A DNA stretch of 64,000 nt from Halobacteriales archaeon YIM A00010 (GTDB lineage Archaea > Halobacteriota > Halobacteria > Halobacteriales > Haloarculaceae): assembly GCA_025041175.1 (NCBI GenBank), contig JAKCFJ010000003.1, positions 806,001 to 870,000 of the forward strand. Direction: 5' to 3'. Each line of letters begins with the position of its first letter. Position 1 is the first letter of the stretch. The position numbers and the translations under genes were made by a program. The notes under the pieces were generated by a model, which saw only the letters and a list, made by a program, of their open reading frames with translations, was not told the DNA's origin and did no database searches. Below are positions 47,236 through 56,688 of the stretch, one piece after another.

Positions 47236-48036
47236 TCATTGGGAGTTTGCTGGCGGGAGGGAGTTCTCCTCCGATGGCTCCAACGGGTTCCGCGAGAAGC
47301 GCTCGGTGCCGTAGACAGCGACTACGATGACGGCGATGACTCCCAGGAGATAAAAATGCACAAACGGTATTGGTGTGTTCGTCACGTATAACTGCGAGAA
47401 GTAGACTGCGGCGTGTATACCGACTCCTGCTAAGAGCGCGCTCTCCGTATTGCGATACACCCAGGTCATCACTATTGCAACGCCGAGTATGGCGAAAAAG
47501 TATAAGCCTTGGATGACGAGTAGAGAGAGGGAAACGTTGAGCCACTCAGATGGATTCTGGTGCCATAACCACCAGCCGACGCTGAGGAGTACGTTGGCAG
47601 TGAGATCCCCCCATCGATCGAGCATTCGAGGCATGGCGAACCCACGCCAGCCGAACAGCTCCTCGCCCAGTGCGACTGAAACCAGAATCACCACGAACGT
47701 GGAGACGATGGTCTCGACTCCCAGAAACGCGGGAGTGAAGGTGGCATCCGTGACGAACGCGCTAAGGACATAGATACAGAACACAAGGGCCGGAAAGCCG
47801 ACGATCACGAAGAAATACCATCTCAGGCGCGCGCGCCACGTGAGAGCTTGGTTCAGGAGCTGGCGCAGTCCGGTTGTGCCGCCAGCGGCCCACGCTACCA
47901 CGACCCCGGCAATCGATGGTGTCCATCCGTAAAAGATGGATCCTAGAAGGATTCCGGGCAAAGTGACACCCCATTTAAGACCGATGGCTATGGCGAAAAA
48001 CGCGATGAGCGGGTGGCGCTTCACATACCGTCTCAT
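47236..48036 (-). CDS. CPBP-family intramembrane protease, end of module 2 operon
   Basis: 266 residues from ATG 48036, which overlaps the previous gene's stop (ATGA). About eight hydrophobic segments. Motifs: VALGEELFGWRGFAMPRMLD (EExxxR), VGWWLWHQNPSEW (His) and VGIHAAVYFSQL (HxxxY instead of the usual HxxxN/B). In bacteria CPBP proteins next to ABC exporters often give self-immunity to exported peptides; that role is suggested by context only. A relative lies at 27653. Confidence 0.82.
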   Translation of the reverse strand: MRRYVKRHPLIAFFAIAIGLKWGVTLPGILLGSIFYGWTPSIAGVVVAWAAGGTTGLRQLLNQALTWRARLRWYFFVIVGFPALVFCIYVLSAFVTDATFTPAFLGVETIVSTFVVILVSVALGEELFGWRGFAMPRMLDRWGDLTANVLLSVGWWLWHQNPSEWLNVSLSLLVIQGLYFFAILGVAIVMTWVYRNTESALLAGVGIHAAVYFSQLYVTNTPIPFVHFYLLGVIAVIVVAVYGTERFSRNPLEPSEENSLPPANSQ

Positions 48037-48248
48037 TGCTGATCTCGCCTCGATTGTGTATGCCGCGCAGTTGTCTGCCGACGATACCAGTGCACGCAGA
48101 GGAGTCCACCCACCCACCCCGCGAGCACCATTGGAATCGCCAGCTCAATCTCCACGGGAACACCAAACGGGTCGAACAGCGCGGCCGTGATCGCCCCGAA
48201 CAGGAGCAGGATCAGTGCCGCGGTGGCACGGCTTCGCTCAATGCTCAT
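48033..48248 (-). CDS. Small membrane protein between permease and CPBP protease
   Basis: 71 residues: MSIERSRATAALILLLFGAI, a second hydrophobic segment (AIPMVLAGWVGGLLCVHWYR) and a basic tail. Its stop overlaps the CPBP start. The ORF extends upstream to 48512 but has no conserved features there. It occupies the operon place of the small module 1 gene (32608), though I see no sequence match. Confidence 0.55.
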   Translation of the reverse strand: MSIERSRATAALILLLFGAITAALFDPFGVPVEIELAIPMVLAGWVGGLLCVHWYRRQTTARHTQSRRDQQ

Positions 48249-48477
48249 GGAGTGACTGGGTGGTGGCGAACGCGCTCTCCGAGACACGACCGTTCGAGGT
48301 GCGTCCGATCGTGCATACTCATGATACGACGATTGATATCGTTCCTCGCAACGTACTCGAGTATTACTTCGTGAGAGTGCCACAGAGGACATCGATCGCT
48401 GCGTTCGTGGGAAGTTGTCACTGGGCGTTCTCTCGAACGTTTCCGTCATCGTGGTGACTTCATCCTTCATGGGTCGT

Positions 48478-49326
48478 TCAGAGATCAGCCCGTTCGAATC
48501 GGATGTATGCAAGTCCGAGCGGGACGACCAGCCAGAACGCGAGAATCACGAACCCGAACCAGTTTTCGAGATAGAAGGGTTGGTTCTGCATCCCCTGCTG
48601 TGTTCCGTTCGCCGAGAAGACCACTGAGCTGACCGCATTCACGTAGGCGTTCGTCGGATTGAGTCTCTCTAAGAAGAGGAGCCAGTCGGGCGGCACCGGC
48701 GTGGATGGGTCCATCAACGAGAGTTCGCTGGCGGCGTATGGTATCAGTGAATGGGTGATAAGCGCCCACAGGATCAGAAATAACAACACGAGCGTGATCG
48801 CGCCGCCAATGGCGAGAGACGATGACTCTGTCGTCGCGGAGAACGCGATCGCTATCGAGACGAATGTCACGCCGAGCAAGACCGTTACGGCTGTAAAGAT
48901 GAGGAAGTCCCCGGCGTCGAATGCGGTGGTGAACGCAGAGAGGACGACTCCGCCGACGGCGAATCCGACGAGCACAGCGACAGTAACGATGCCAGCCCGA
49001 CCGAGCAGTTTCCCGAACACGACATCCCGACGGGTGTGCGGTAATCCGAGCAGGAATTTCAGGCTTCCACTGGTCCGTTCACCGACGATCGCCTTGTACC
49101 CGACCATCGTCCCGACGATCGGCACGAGGTAGTATATCGGGAGAAACATCGATCCGAGGACACGGATCATCTCGGGCGCTCCCTGTCCGTTCCCGACCGG
49201 ATCGATTTCGACCCGGTAGAACACCACACTGGCTATGAACAGCGCGAACAGGATGGACAGTCCGATGAGCGACCACGAACGGATGCCATCCCTGAAATCC
49301 TTCTTGGCGACGGCTATCGTACTCAT
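48478..49326 (-). CDS. ABC-2 type permease, module 2
   Basis: 282 residues with six membrane segments. MSTIAVAKKDFRDGIRSWSL, GERTSGSLKFLLGLPHTRRD and FWLVVPLGLAYIRFERADL correspond closely to the module 1 permease. The central and external loops differ (NGTQQGMQNQPFYLENWFG). It overlaps the ATPase stop by four bases. It exports, with the ATPase, an unknown compound. Confidence 0.88.
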   Translation of the reverse strand: MSTIAVAKKDFRDGIRSWSLIGLSILFALFIASVVFYRVEIDPVGNGQGAPEMIRVLGSMFLPIYYLVPIVGTMVGYKAIVGERTSGSLKFLLGLPHTRRDVVFGKLLGRAGIVTVAVLVGFAVGGVVLSAFTTAFDAGDFLIFTAVTVLLGVTFVSIAIAFSATTESSSLAIGGAITLVLLFLILWALITHSLIPYAASELSLMDPSTPVPPDWLLFLERLNPTNAYVNAVSSVVFSANGTQQGMQNQPFYLENWFGFVILAFWLVVPLGLAYIRFERADL

Positions 49327-50285
49327 GTCCGTGCCTCCGTTTTAGCACCGTTGTCGGCTGGTGTTCCCGTCTCCTGCACCGCTCTGTCGGTCGTGTAGGC
49401 CATGAACAACTCTTCGAGTGATGCCTCCGCAAGTGAAAAGTCCGTCACAGATGCACCCGTTGCTTCGAGCTCGGTCAACACGGTGGTCTTCGCCTCATCT
49501 CGACAGTGCGCAGTGACCGTCGTGTCGGCCGCGCTCGCCTCCGAGACGCCCGGCAGTTCGCGCACCGCAGAAAGCGCATCTCTAGGCACGTGATCGACTT
49601 CGACGGTGAGTACCGCCTCCGAGCCTGCCGCATCACGCAGGGCCTCGATAGTGTCCTCGACAACGAGCTCACCGTCGCGGAGGATGCTCACACGGTCACA
49701 GACAGCCTCGACCTGGTCGAGGATATGACTCGAAAAGAACACGGTTGCGCCGCGATCGGCTTCCTCACGCACGATTTTGCGCATTTCGCGCGCCCCCGCC
49801 GGGTCAAGGCCGGTTGAGGGCTCATCGAGGATCAACAGATCCGGCTCCCCGACGAGCGCCGCCCCCAGGGTCAGCCGCTGTTGCATCCCCTTCGAGTATC
49901 CGCTGACCTTCCGATCGATCGCATCAGCGATCCCGACTCGTTCTGTGATTCGTTCGGGATCAGCCGTCGCGTTTTTCGAGTCGTTCACGAATTCGAGGTG
50001 TTGGCGAGCGGTCAGCCGGTCGTACAGATCACATCCCTCCGGCAGTACACCCGTCCGCTGCCGGATGGTCACGCTTTCTTCTTGCGCATCATGGCCGAAT
50101 ACCTGCACAGTCCCGCTGGTCGGACGGATAAAATCGAGGAGGAGATTGATCGTCGTCGATTTCCCCGCGCCATTCGGGCCAAGAAAGCCATAAATCTCGC
50201 CCTCACGCACGTGGAGGTCGAGATTTCGCAGGGCGACAACATCGCCGTAGCGCTTCGTTAGTCCGGTTGTTTCGATTGCAACCAT
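49323..50285 (-). CDS. ABC transporter ATP-binding protein, module 2
   Basis: 320 residues from MVAIETTGLTKRYGDVVALR (ATG 50285; an in-frame ATG at 50312 adds nine residues). Walker A GPNGAGKSTT, signature YSKGMQQRLTLG, Walker B LLILDEPSTGLD, switch His SSHILDQVE. The C-terminal domain ends ASLEELFMAYTTD, like module 1. First gene of an operon with permease, small membrane protein and CPBP protease. Divergent from 50512. Confidence 0.92.
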   Translation of the reverse strand: MVAIETTGLTKRYGDVVALRNLDLHVREGEIYGFLGPNGAGKSTTINLLLDFIRPTSGTVQVFGHDAQEESVTIRQRTGVLPEGCDLYDRLTARQHLEFVNDSKNATADPERITERVGIADAIDRKVSGYSKGMQQRLTLGAALVGEPDLLILDEPSTGLDPAGAREMRKIVREEADRGATVFFSSHILDQVEAVCDRVSILRDGELVVEDTIEALRDAAGSEAVLTVEVDHVPRDALSAVRELPGVSEASAADTTVTAHCRDEAKTTVLTELEATGASVTDFSLAEASLEELFMAYTTDRAVQETGTPADNGAKTEART

Positions 50286-50511
50286 CTCGATTGCTCCGAC
50301 TCCCCATCTCACATTAAAGCCGCGAGATCGTTGATATTGAATACCGCTTTGATATCGCTGTACACGCTATTTTTCGCCAGAGAATGATCACAGATATCAG
50401 CGGAGGTATTCCCCGTTCTGCCTCGGTTTCGACGTGATATCGTGATATCAACCAACTCTGTCTCTCGTATCGATCGGTGGATATATACTCACTACAGCTG
50501 ATATCGAAGGG

Positions 50512-51264
50512 ATGGCGGGTAAATCGGCATCCCTTCTCACGCAGACGCAGCGAACCCGGATTCAGAACGACTTTGATGACCTTACGGAAGACGAGACGCG
50601 TCGGGATCAACAACGCATCCGAGACCGTCTTCGGTCGGGCATCCTCGATTTCCACTTACTCGCTGACTATCCGGATCGGCAGTTCACCGTAGCGTTCGAC
50701 GACGTCCCTGACGACGAATTACGGCCAGCACTCGCGGACAGTTACATCGTGATCGAACGCATCCGTGAACTCCATGGATATGATCGAGACGCACTGATCA
50801 AGGAGGCTCGCATCCGGACGAACGACGCCTCGGAGACGACGGCAGGGGTCTCGTCGCTCGACCGTCTCGATCTGCAAACGGCGGCTGAGATTCGTCGCCA
50901 GACCGAAGCCGATGTCGAAGAACGGTTTGAAGCGGGTCGGTGGGATATACGAGCGCGCCGGTTGGGGAAACTGGGAGCGCTCGCGTTCCTTCCGATCGCT
51001 CTGTATCTGTTGTACGCTGTCCTACCAATGCCATCCCTACCAGCGTCATCCTTAATGGGGCGACTGATTGGGCCTCTTTGGATTCTCGGCTTCGGAGGGT
51101 TCTTCGGCTGGGCACTCATCATGACCGCAAAGGCGGTGAAATACGAACTCCTCCCGACTGTCGAGAAACTGGTGAACCATCCCGACAAGGTAGTGCGAGA
51201 GGTATTCGAAAAACTGATCAAGAACCCTAAAGAGACGGTGCGAGAGTCGTGGAATGAGTTGTGA
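50512..51264 (+). CDS. MAGKSASLL-type membrane protein, module 2
   Basis: 250 residues. It begins MAGKSASLLTQTQRTRIQND and keeps FHLLADYPDRQFTVAFDDV and the ERIRELHGYDRDALIKEAR helix of the module 1 protein. Two membrane segments follow (about 165-215). The SHOCT tail of module 1 is replaced by an amphipathic end (LVNHPDKVVREVFEKLIKNP). A TATA-like GATATATACT (about 50480-50489) fits a leaderless start. The conserved N-terminus and the variable tail suggest the N-domain is the shared functional part. Confidence 0.75.
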   Translation: MAGKSASLLTQTQRTRIQNDFDDLTEDETRRDQQRIRDRLRSGILDFHLLADYPDRQFTVAFDDVPDDELRPALADSYIVIERIRELHGYDRDALIKEARIRTNDASETTAGVSSLDRLDLQTAAEIRRQTEADVEERFEAGRWDIRARRLGKLGALAFLPIALYLLYAVLPMPSLPASSLMGRLIGPLWILGFGGFFGWALIMTAKAVKYELLPTVEKLVNHPDKVVREVFEKLIKNPKETVRESWNEL

Positions 51265-51304
51265 GTAGTGAATTGAGAAAGATGTCACCACATTGTTTTG
51301 GTAG

Positions 51305-51411
51305 TTCGCAATAATCTCAACTTGATTCATCATACACGACCAATGGTGAAACAACCATGGTCTAAATTACGCAGAGATCTGTGCATGACGAATCTACCTA
51401 GCCGACCTCTG
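51305..51411. repeat. MITE-like element, copy 10
   Basis: The right end is perfect (GAATCTACCTAGCCGACCTCTG, less two bases, preceded by CTGTGCATGAC). The left end is degraded (TTGATTCATCATACACGAC). It is inserted in the family A transposase remnant, whose last codons (CEKY) run straight into it. Confidence 0.6.
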
Positions 51412-52260
51412 GTATTTCTCGCATGTGTCTTTGACCGAATCGCTATCGAACTCCCGGTCCATCATCACCAGTTCGATGTCATCGGCCATCTCGGTCGCAT
51501 GACTCAGTAGCTCGTCAACAATCTCGTCCTTCGACATCCCGCGTTCTTTCGGTAGCGCGTCGAGCACGAGCGGCACATCGTGGCCGACAATCTGGATGCT
51601 CGCCCATTGATGGTAGTAGTTGCAGTCCCGGTGTCCGAGAATATATGGCTCGATGACGTTGCCTTCCTCGTCGGTGTCCATCTCGCCGGTGAACGGCGCA
51701 CCTTTCGTCACGTCGATCGCTGCCCAAAGGCCCCGACAAGTTCGCCATCACGTCGCGCGCGTTCGATGAGGCGCTTCGTGGTTCGGCGGTGCTGGCGGCG
51801 CATTTTATCGATAGACAGCTGACGGATTTGCTAGCGATGCGTCGACCCAGACGGGGTTCTGTCGCGGGTCGAGTCGACGTAGAAACTGTCCGCGCCGCTC
51901 TCGGCAAACATGTTCTTGCGGATGCCCATGAACGCGTGTTGCTCCCAGAAGGCGTTCTCGTGGATTTGAGCGTTGTCACTGCGCTTCAGGAAGAACTCCT
52001 CGGTGACGAACGGCTTGGCGTGCTGCCACACCTCCTTGGTTGTGTCGGCGATGAGCCGCGTTTCCGACCGTTCTGAGGCGTCTTGTTTATCGTCAGGCTG
52101 AAAGACATCGTCTGGGGCGGGGATGCCTTCTTCACGTGCCAGTTCGACGAGTTTGGACGCTACCGTACGACAGATAACTCGGAGATCGTCGCTGAACTCC
52201 TCGTTCCACATCTCCCAAAGCCGGGATTGTGTCGGTGGATCGGACCGACTGTTCTTCGAT
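51412..52260 (-). pseudogene. Family A transposase, truncated at both ends
   Basis: The 5' piece (about 52260 to 51831) reads LWEMWNEEFSDDLRVICRTV, EVWQHAKPFVTEEFFLKRSD, NAFWEQHAFMGIRKNMFAES and GADSFYVDSTRDRTPSGSTH. After frameshifts the 3' piece reads KGAPFTGEMDTDEEGNVIEP, GHDVPLVLDALPKERGMSKD and ELVMMDREFDSDSVKDTCEK and ends in a MITE. It preserves the catalytic middle best of all copies. Confidence 0.7.
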
Positions 52261-52369
52261 TCCGGTGGCTCACCATCAACAAACCCGTATTCCCGGACAA
52301 CAGGTGATCAGCAATCGCCCCGACCTGGTGACCAGTCGCTCCAGTGACCAAGACGCTGAACTGACTCAT
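52261..52369 (-). pseudogene. NmrA/SDR-like N-terminal fragment
   Basis: MSQFSVLVTGATGHQVGAIA and DHLLSGNTG are the start of an NmrA-type NAD(P)-binding protein (GxTGxxG loop with one Gly altered to Val). The match ends where the transposase remnant begins. Confidence 0.5.
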
Positions 52370-52500
52370 AGTGGACCTCTCTTATCTCTGTTCGGGTGTT
52401 TGACTCCGGCAGTGCATTCGACGTGCTGTGTTTGTCTCACCATGAGCTGTACTACGGGAAGATGCAACTTGGTGATTAGCGTGAACATGTTCAAGGTAAC

Positions 52501-53334
52501 GTGGATATACCTGGGAATCGAAGACAGCAGTATATACCCAGCGCGCATGTCAAATTCAAAATTCCTGGTGGACCTGGCTCCATCTCAGCCGAGCACCCAG
52601 ACGACGAGCGCTTCGAAGCGCTCACGTACGACGCTGCGCCAACCGTTCGGGCCGTGTTCTGCCGGGAGCTTGCTGGCCTCTCGTGGAACGGTCCCTACAA
52701 ATTCCTTTCAACCAACGCACGAGCCACGCAGCTCGGCTTCGATCCTGAGAAGTTCGGGAAATACAACACCGCTCCGACGCGCCAAACGCTGACAACCGCG
52801 TGGGATGATACACTCCCGGACAGTACCAAACGGACCATTCTGGCGGTAAGTGAGCGCCTCGTCACTACTGCATATGAGAATGAACAGACACTCAATCTTC
52901 GCCCACCACGGCACGTCGACGAGACCAATTCAGATCTTCGTGAACGCCATGTCGGGACGTTCTCCAATGAGCAGATTCGCCGCCATGTCCGCCACGCTCG
53001 AGAGACAGTCTTCGGTGCATTCGACTCTGGTCGTGCTGCGAATGCGTTGTATCCGGACAGCCGATTCAACGAGCTCCAAGCACTGATGGCGCTCTGTCGC
53101 TGTGGCACGCCGCAGGGACAATCACGAATGGAGACCTTCTTTGGTGAGGAGTACACCCCGCACGGTGATACTCACCTCCGGACGATCAAGAACTATTCAC
53201 AGAAACGGATTCAAGCAGGCTTCGAGCAGTCGATCGAGAATCTCCTTGACGCGGTGAACGACCTACAGATTCTCCAACCGCCTGTCACTGTTGCCATCGA
53301 TACTTTGAACACCGACAAACCACTCTATTATTGA
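52501..53334 (+). pseudogene. IS transposase N-terminal half
   Basis: About 278 codons: ERFEALTYDAAPTVRAVFCR, PYKFLSTNARATQLGFDPEK, GTPQGQSRMETFFGEEYTPH and LQILQPPVTVAIDTLNTDKP. The last stretch resembles the AIDIT-Y region that carries the first catalytic Asp in ISH3/IS4-like haloarchaeal transposases. A stop follows at once, so the catalytic rest is missing. It differs from family A and from the copy at 20924. Confidence 0.55.
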
Positions 53335-53487
53335 CACCAACTCGTGATGATAATAGACTCGAGTATGTAATCTCCGTCTGTAGAGGGTTATACGTCTGCC
53401 AACACCAGTAGAGTGCCGTTTTACCAGTTACCTGGCCAACAATACCTACACCCGAGTGTTTATATTCTATCAAATAGTATAGCACGC

Positions 53488-53979
53488 ATGACCGGGAGTG
53501 GCACCGTCGGACGGATTTTTATTGCACCTGAGGCCGAAGCTGAGATGGAAGAACAGATCGACGTTGAAGCAATCACCGGGAAGGGGCTCCGAGGCGATCG
53601 CTACTTTAGCGAGATCGAGACAGGAACCTTCGTCGAGTGGGAGCCAGATGAGGAACGTCCCGATGGGTACGACCTCACGCTGATCGAGCAGGAGGCTGTT
53701 ACAGCAATCGAACGTGAAGCGGGAATCGAACTCGCACCGGGAGAACACCGACGGAACATCGAAACTCGTGATATCGCACTCAATCATCTCGTTGGACAAC
53801 GATTCCGAGTCGGTGATGTCATCTGTCGAGGGGATCGATTGTGTGAACCGTGTAATCATCTTCAGCGCATCACTCACGACGGCGTATTGCAGGCACTCAC
53901 TCACCGAGGAGGGCTCCGATCGGACATTCTCGAAGATGGGATAATTCGCCCCGGAGACGTCATCGAACCGCTCGAATAA
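53488..53979 (+). CDS. MOSC-domain protein
   Basis: 163 residues. A MOSC fold with GKGLRGDRYF near residue 33, LTLIEQEAV, APGEHRRNIETRDIALNHLV and DRLCEPCNHLQ, whose conserved Cys is the presumed sulfur/molybdenum-cofactor ligand. Family members such as YiiM/YuaD take part in cofactor-dependent reduction of N-hydroxylated compounds or in sulfur transfer. The start at 53488 follows a TATA-like GTTTATATTC (53459-53468) by about 25 bases; the upstream ATG at 53413 is disfavoured. Confidence 0.85.
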   Translation: MTGSGTVGRIFIAPEAEAEMEEQIDVEAITGKGLRGDRYFSEIETGTFVEWEPDEERPDGYDLTLIEQEAVTAIEREAGIELAPGEHRRNIETRDIALNHLVGQRFRVGDVICRGDRLCEPCNHLQRITHDGVLQALTHRGGLRSDILEDGIIRPGDVIEPLE

Positions 53980-54447
53980 TCCACGCTCTTTCGTTTGGAA
54001 ACAGTTCGTATTCCCGTTGCGGCTGCCACGATCGGTGGACGGTCGGGAGGGAGTTCCTCCCGCCTGCCGGAAGATACGGTAACGGAATATGGCGTCTGCT
54101 GGGGGTTCTGTTCACCTACTCAACTACAGTTGAACCACTTCTAAAAACATTATTTCGTAGACGTGGTTTGGTTGGGTAGCTGGCTATCATAGGTGTTAGA
54201 TACGGAAAACCGCAAGAGTTGGAGATGGTGAAGCTGGAATATCGGCTATGAAATCACCATCTAGAACATGATACAAAGAGATTCTATTCTCCAAGCGACG
54301 AAAAATCGGCTTCTTCAGTATACCCCTCATGAGGAACAACGATCACAGATTCCATCATTAAATGCATAACAGCCGCAGAAACGTCGGCTTATGCCAGAAC
54401 TGCTTAACTGGACCGTATCCGTCTGCAAGAACTGTATTGTGAGTGAA
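53980..54447. other. Intergenic stretch with one hairpin
   Basis: CGGGAGG (54044-54050) and CCTCCCG (54056-54062) form a seven-base stem about 65 bases after the MOSC stop, a possible terminator or processing site. The rest is AT-rich and has no gene. Confidence 0.4.
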
Positions 54448-56382
54448 TTAATTCAATTCGTCTGCCGTAATCTGCGTGTATTTGTCCGCTATCCCGGCCG
54501 CGTCCTCCGGAAGCAGCGCGACGATGAGATAGGGCGCGTAGTCAGAGAAATACTCAATGAGGTCCGCGATACGCCCTGAATCGATCGCTTCCAGGGAATC
54601 CAGCAGCATGAACGGCACTTCCTGATACACTTCGTGAACGAGATAGCCCGCGAGTGCGACTACCAATCCGATTACTTCGCGTTCGCTCTCACTCAAGTTC
54701 GCTACCGTATCCTCGTAGACGGAGCCGGTATCCGACTCTCGAACGACGTGTAGATCGAACGTCGATCTTTGATCGTTCTCCTCTTTCTTCCGTTCAATCC
54801 AGACACGCGATATGTTCCGATAATCTAGTATATCTAATATCTCGTCCATTTGATAATTGAACTCGGAAACGGACTGCGACTCGAGTTCAGCCACCCGTCC
54901 GCGCTCGTGGTTGAGTTCCTGTCGGATTTCATCGAGTTGCTCCTGCAGTTTCGACTTATCGGGCAATGACTCAATCTCTTCGATCTCATCTTCGACGGAG
55001 GCCAGCTCCTGTTGTTTCTGACCCTGCTCGTACTGCAATTCGCTAATTCGCTCGTAGGTATCCAACAGATCGCTGTCGCGTAACTCCTCGGTGTTCGCAA
55101 CACTGCTCTCGAGTTCACTGACTGTTTCGCGTAGCGCCTCCGCTTCTGCTTCCAGCTCCGTTTGCCGCTCTTTCTTCGACTCGATTTTCCGTTCGACTTC
55201 GTCGATTTTATTATCGAGTCGGTCTCGTTCCTGGATCGACTCTCGAATTTCCTCCTGTTCGCTCTCCAGTTCGTCGATTCGAGATTCAAGGTCAGCGGAC
55301 TCGTTTCGTTTTTCCGTGATTACGTTCCGAAGGTTTTCCAGTCGATCGGCTATCGCTCCACGCTCGGCTCGATTGCCACAGGTCCAGCACGTGATTTCCT
55401 GCTCCTCTTTTGGGGCGAGTTCTGCGATCGGATCCGTGCCAATAGATTCCTCAGGTAAGTTCGAGACGCTGTCGGAAAGGATATCCTCGTTAAATTCGAC
55501 GATCGCGGAGAGATCCGTTACCGTGTTCTCGAGTTCTCGTTTCCGATTGCGAACCGTTCGTAGCTCTTCTTGAACGGTATTCAGATCAGCTTGCGTGTAG
55601 TCTGAGAGCTCCTCGCGCTCGGTACGGAGTTCTTCGGGTCGTTCTCGTAGTGCGTCGATTTCGGCCGTTACCAGGTCGATCTGGTCGGTGACTTCGTTTA
55701 CCTCTTTCCGGCGCTCGTCGAGTTTGTCGACGAGTTCTTCGGCTTCTTCCGCCATTTCGATGTCGGCCTCGTATTCAGTTACCTCTGCACGAAGTGACTG
55801 AATCTTATCCTCTAGCTCCTCGAGTTCCGACGTGAGCGTTTGTCGTCGTTCTTCTAACTTCGGTAGCTCTTTCGAGCGTCTCTCGATGCGATCGAGTTCG
55901 TCCTTAATCTCTTCCCGCTCGGTCTTCAAGCGCTGGATGCGCCGTTCGATTCCGGCCGTGTCCACGGGCCGCATAATGAGCTCTCGGAGATCGTCGCCGC
56001 GCTCGACCGCCAGGCGGGGAGGATTATCCTCGAGGAGGGAGATGAAGAGGTCGATAAGCTCGCTGTTATCTTCATATGGCTCTCCCGTTATCTGTACGCC
56101 AGCTCCAGTGCGCGTATATCGGCGTGAATACTCCGTGTCATCGATTGTCAGGGAAACGTACCCCCCGTCCTCATCGCTTTTAACCGTCGCGTTCGTCCCG
56201 CCAAGAATGCCGCTGATCGCTCGAAGCAGACTCGTTCGGTTCGTCGCGTTCCGTCCGGTGAGGAGATTGACTCCACGCTGAAATTCGACGGAGCAATTGT
56301 CGATTCCACCCATGTTTTCAGCCTCCAGCTCGACCACATCGTCGATAGCTGTGCCCTTCACGGTCCCATTCGAAGATGACAT
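54448..56382 (-). CDS. Archaea-specific SMC-related protein (Rad50/SMC-like ATPase)
   Basis: 644 residues. The ATPase head is split at the two ends: an atypical Walker A LTGRNATNRTS (41-51; Arg and Thr where GKS is usual), the ABC signature LSESEREVIGLVVALAGYL (about 575) and Walker B VPFMLLDSLEAIDS (about 600). Between them lie two long coiled coils (about 145-295 and 340-520) around CWTC (332-335), a Rad50-like zinc-hook motif. It should fold back and dimerise through the hook. Archaea-specific SMC-related proteins carry this GRNATNRTS form. A role in chromosome or cell-shape organisation is suggested by the rdfA gene upstream on the same strand. Confidence 0.85.
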   Translation of the reverse strand: MSSSNGTVKGTAIDDVVELEAENMGGIDNCSVEFQRGVNLLTGRNATNRTSLLRAISGILGGTNATVKSDEDGGYVSLTIDDTEYSRRYTRTGAGVQITGEPYEDNSELIDLFISLLEDNPPRLAVERGDDLRELIMRPVDTAGIERRIQRLKTEREEIKDELDRIERRSKELPKLEERRQTLTSELEELEDKIQSLRAEVTEYEADIEMAEEAEELVDKLDERRKEVNEVTDQIDLVTAEIDALRERPEELRTEREELSDYTQADLNTVQEELRTVRNRKRELENTVTDLSAIVEFNEDILSDSVSNLPEESIGTDPIAELAPKEEQEITCWTCGNRAERGAIADRLENLRNVITEKRNESADLESRIDELESEQEEIRESIQERDRLDNKIDEVERKIESKKERQTELEAEAEALRETVSELESSVANTEELRDSDLLDTYERISELQYEQGQKQQELASVEDEIEEIESLPDKSKLQEQLDEIRQELNHERGRVAELESQSVSEFNYQMDEILDILDYRNISRVWIERKKEENDQRSTFDLHVVRESDTGSVYEDTVANLSESEREVIGLVVALAGYLVHEVYQEVPFMLLDSLEAIDSGRIADLIEYFSDYAPYLIVALLPEDAAGIADKYTQITADELN

Positions 56383-56688
56383 TACTCGCCATTTTGCTCT
56401 CCGTCCATTTATAACTCCTGATACCGTCTAGTCATCAATCAAGTACTTCCTCGATAGGGTGGTGGTCGTTGAGTACTTGATCAATCGTTGATAATTATAG
56501 TAGTAGACGGAGCGGCCAGCCAGCGTATTATACCGTCGGTCATGGACCTTAGAACACTCGGTTGCCTGTTCACCACGGGACGGACCGCGACTCACCCAAC
56601 AAGCGATCGTAGCGTATCAATGGATATGACCGACGGTATAGTGTCCGTCACAAGGTTTCCAACGCTGGAGGCACACAGAAGAGAGAAT

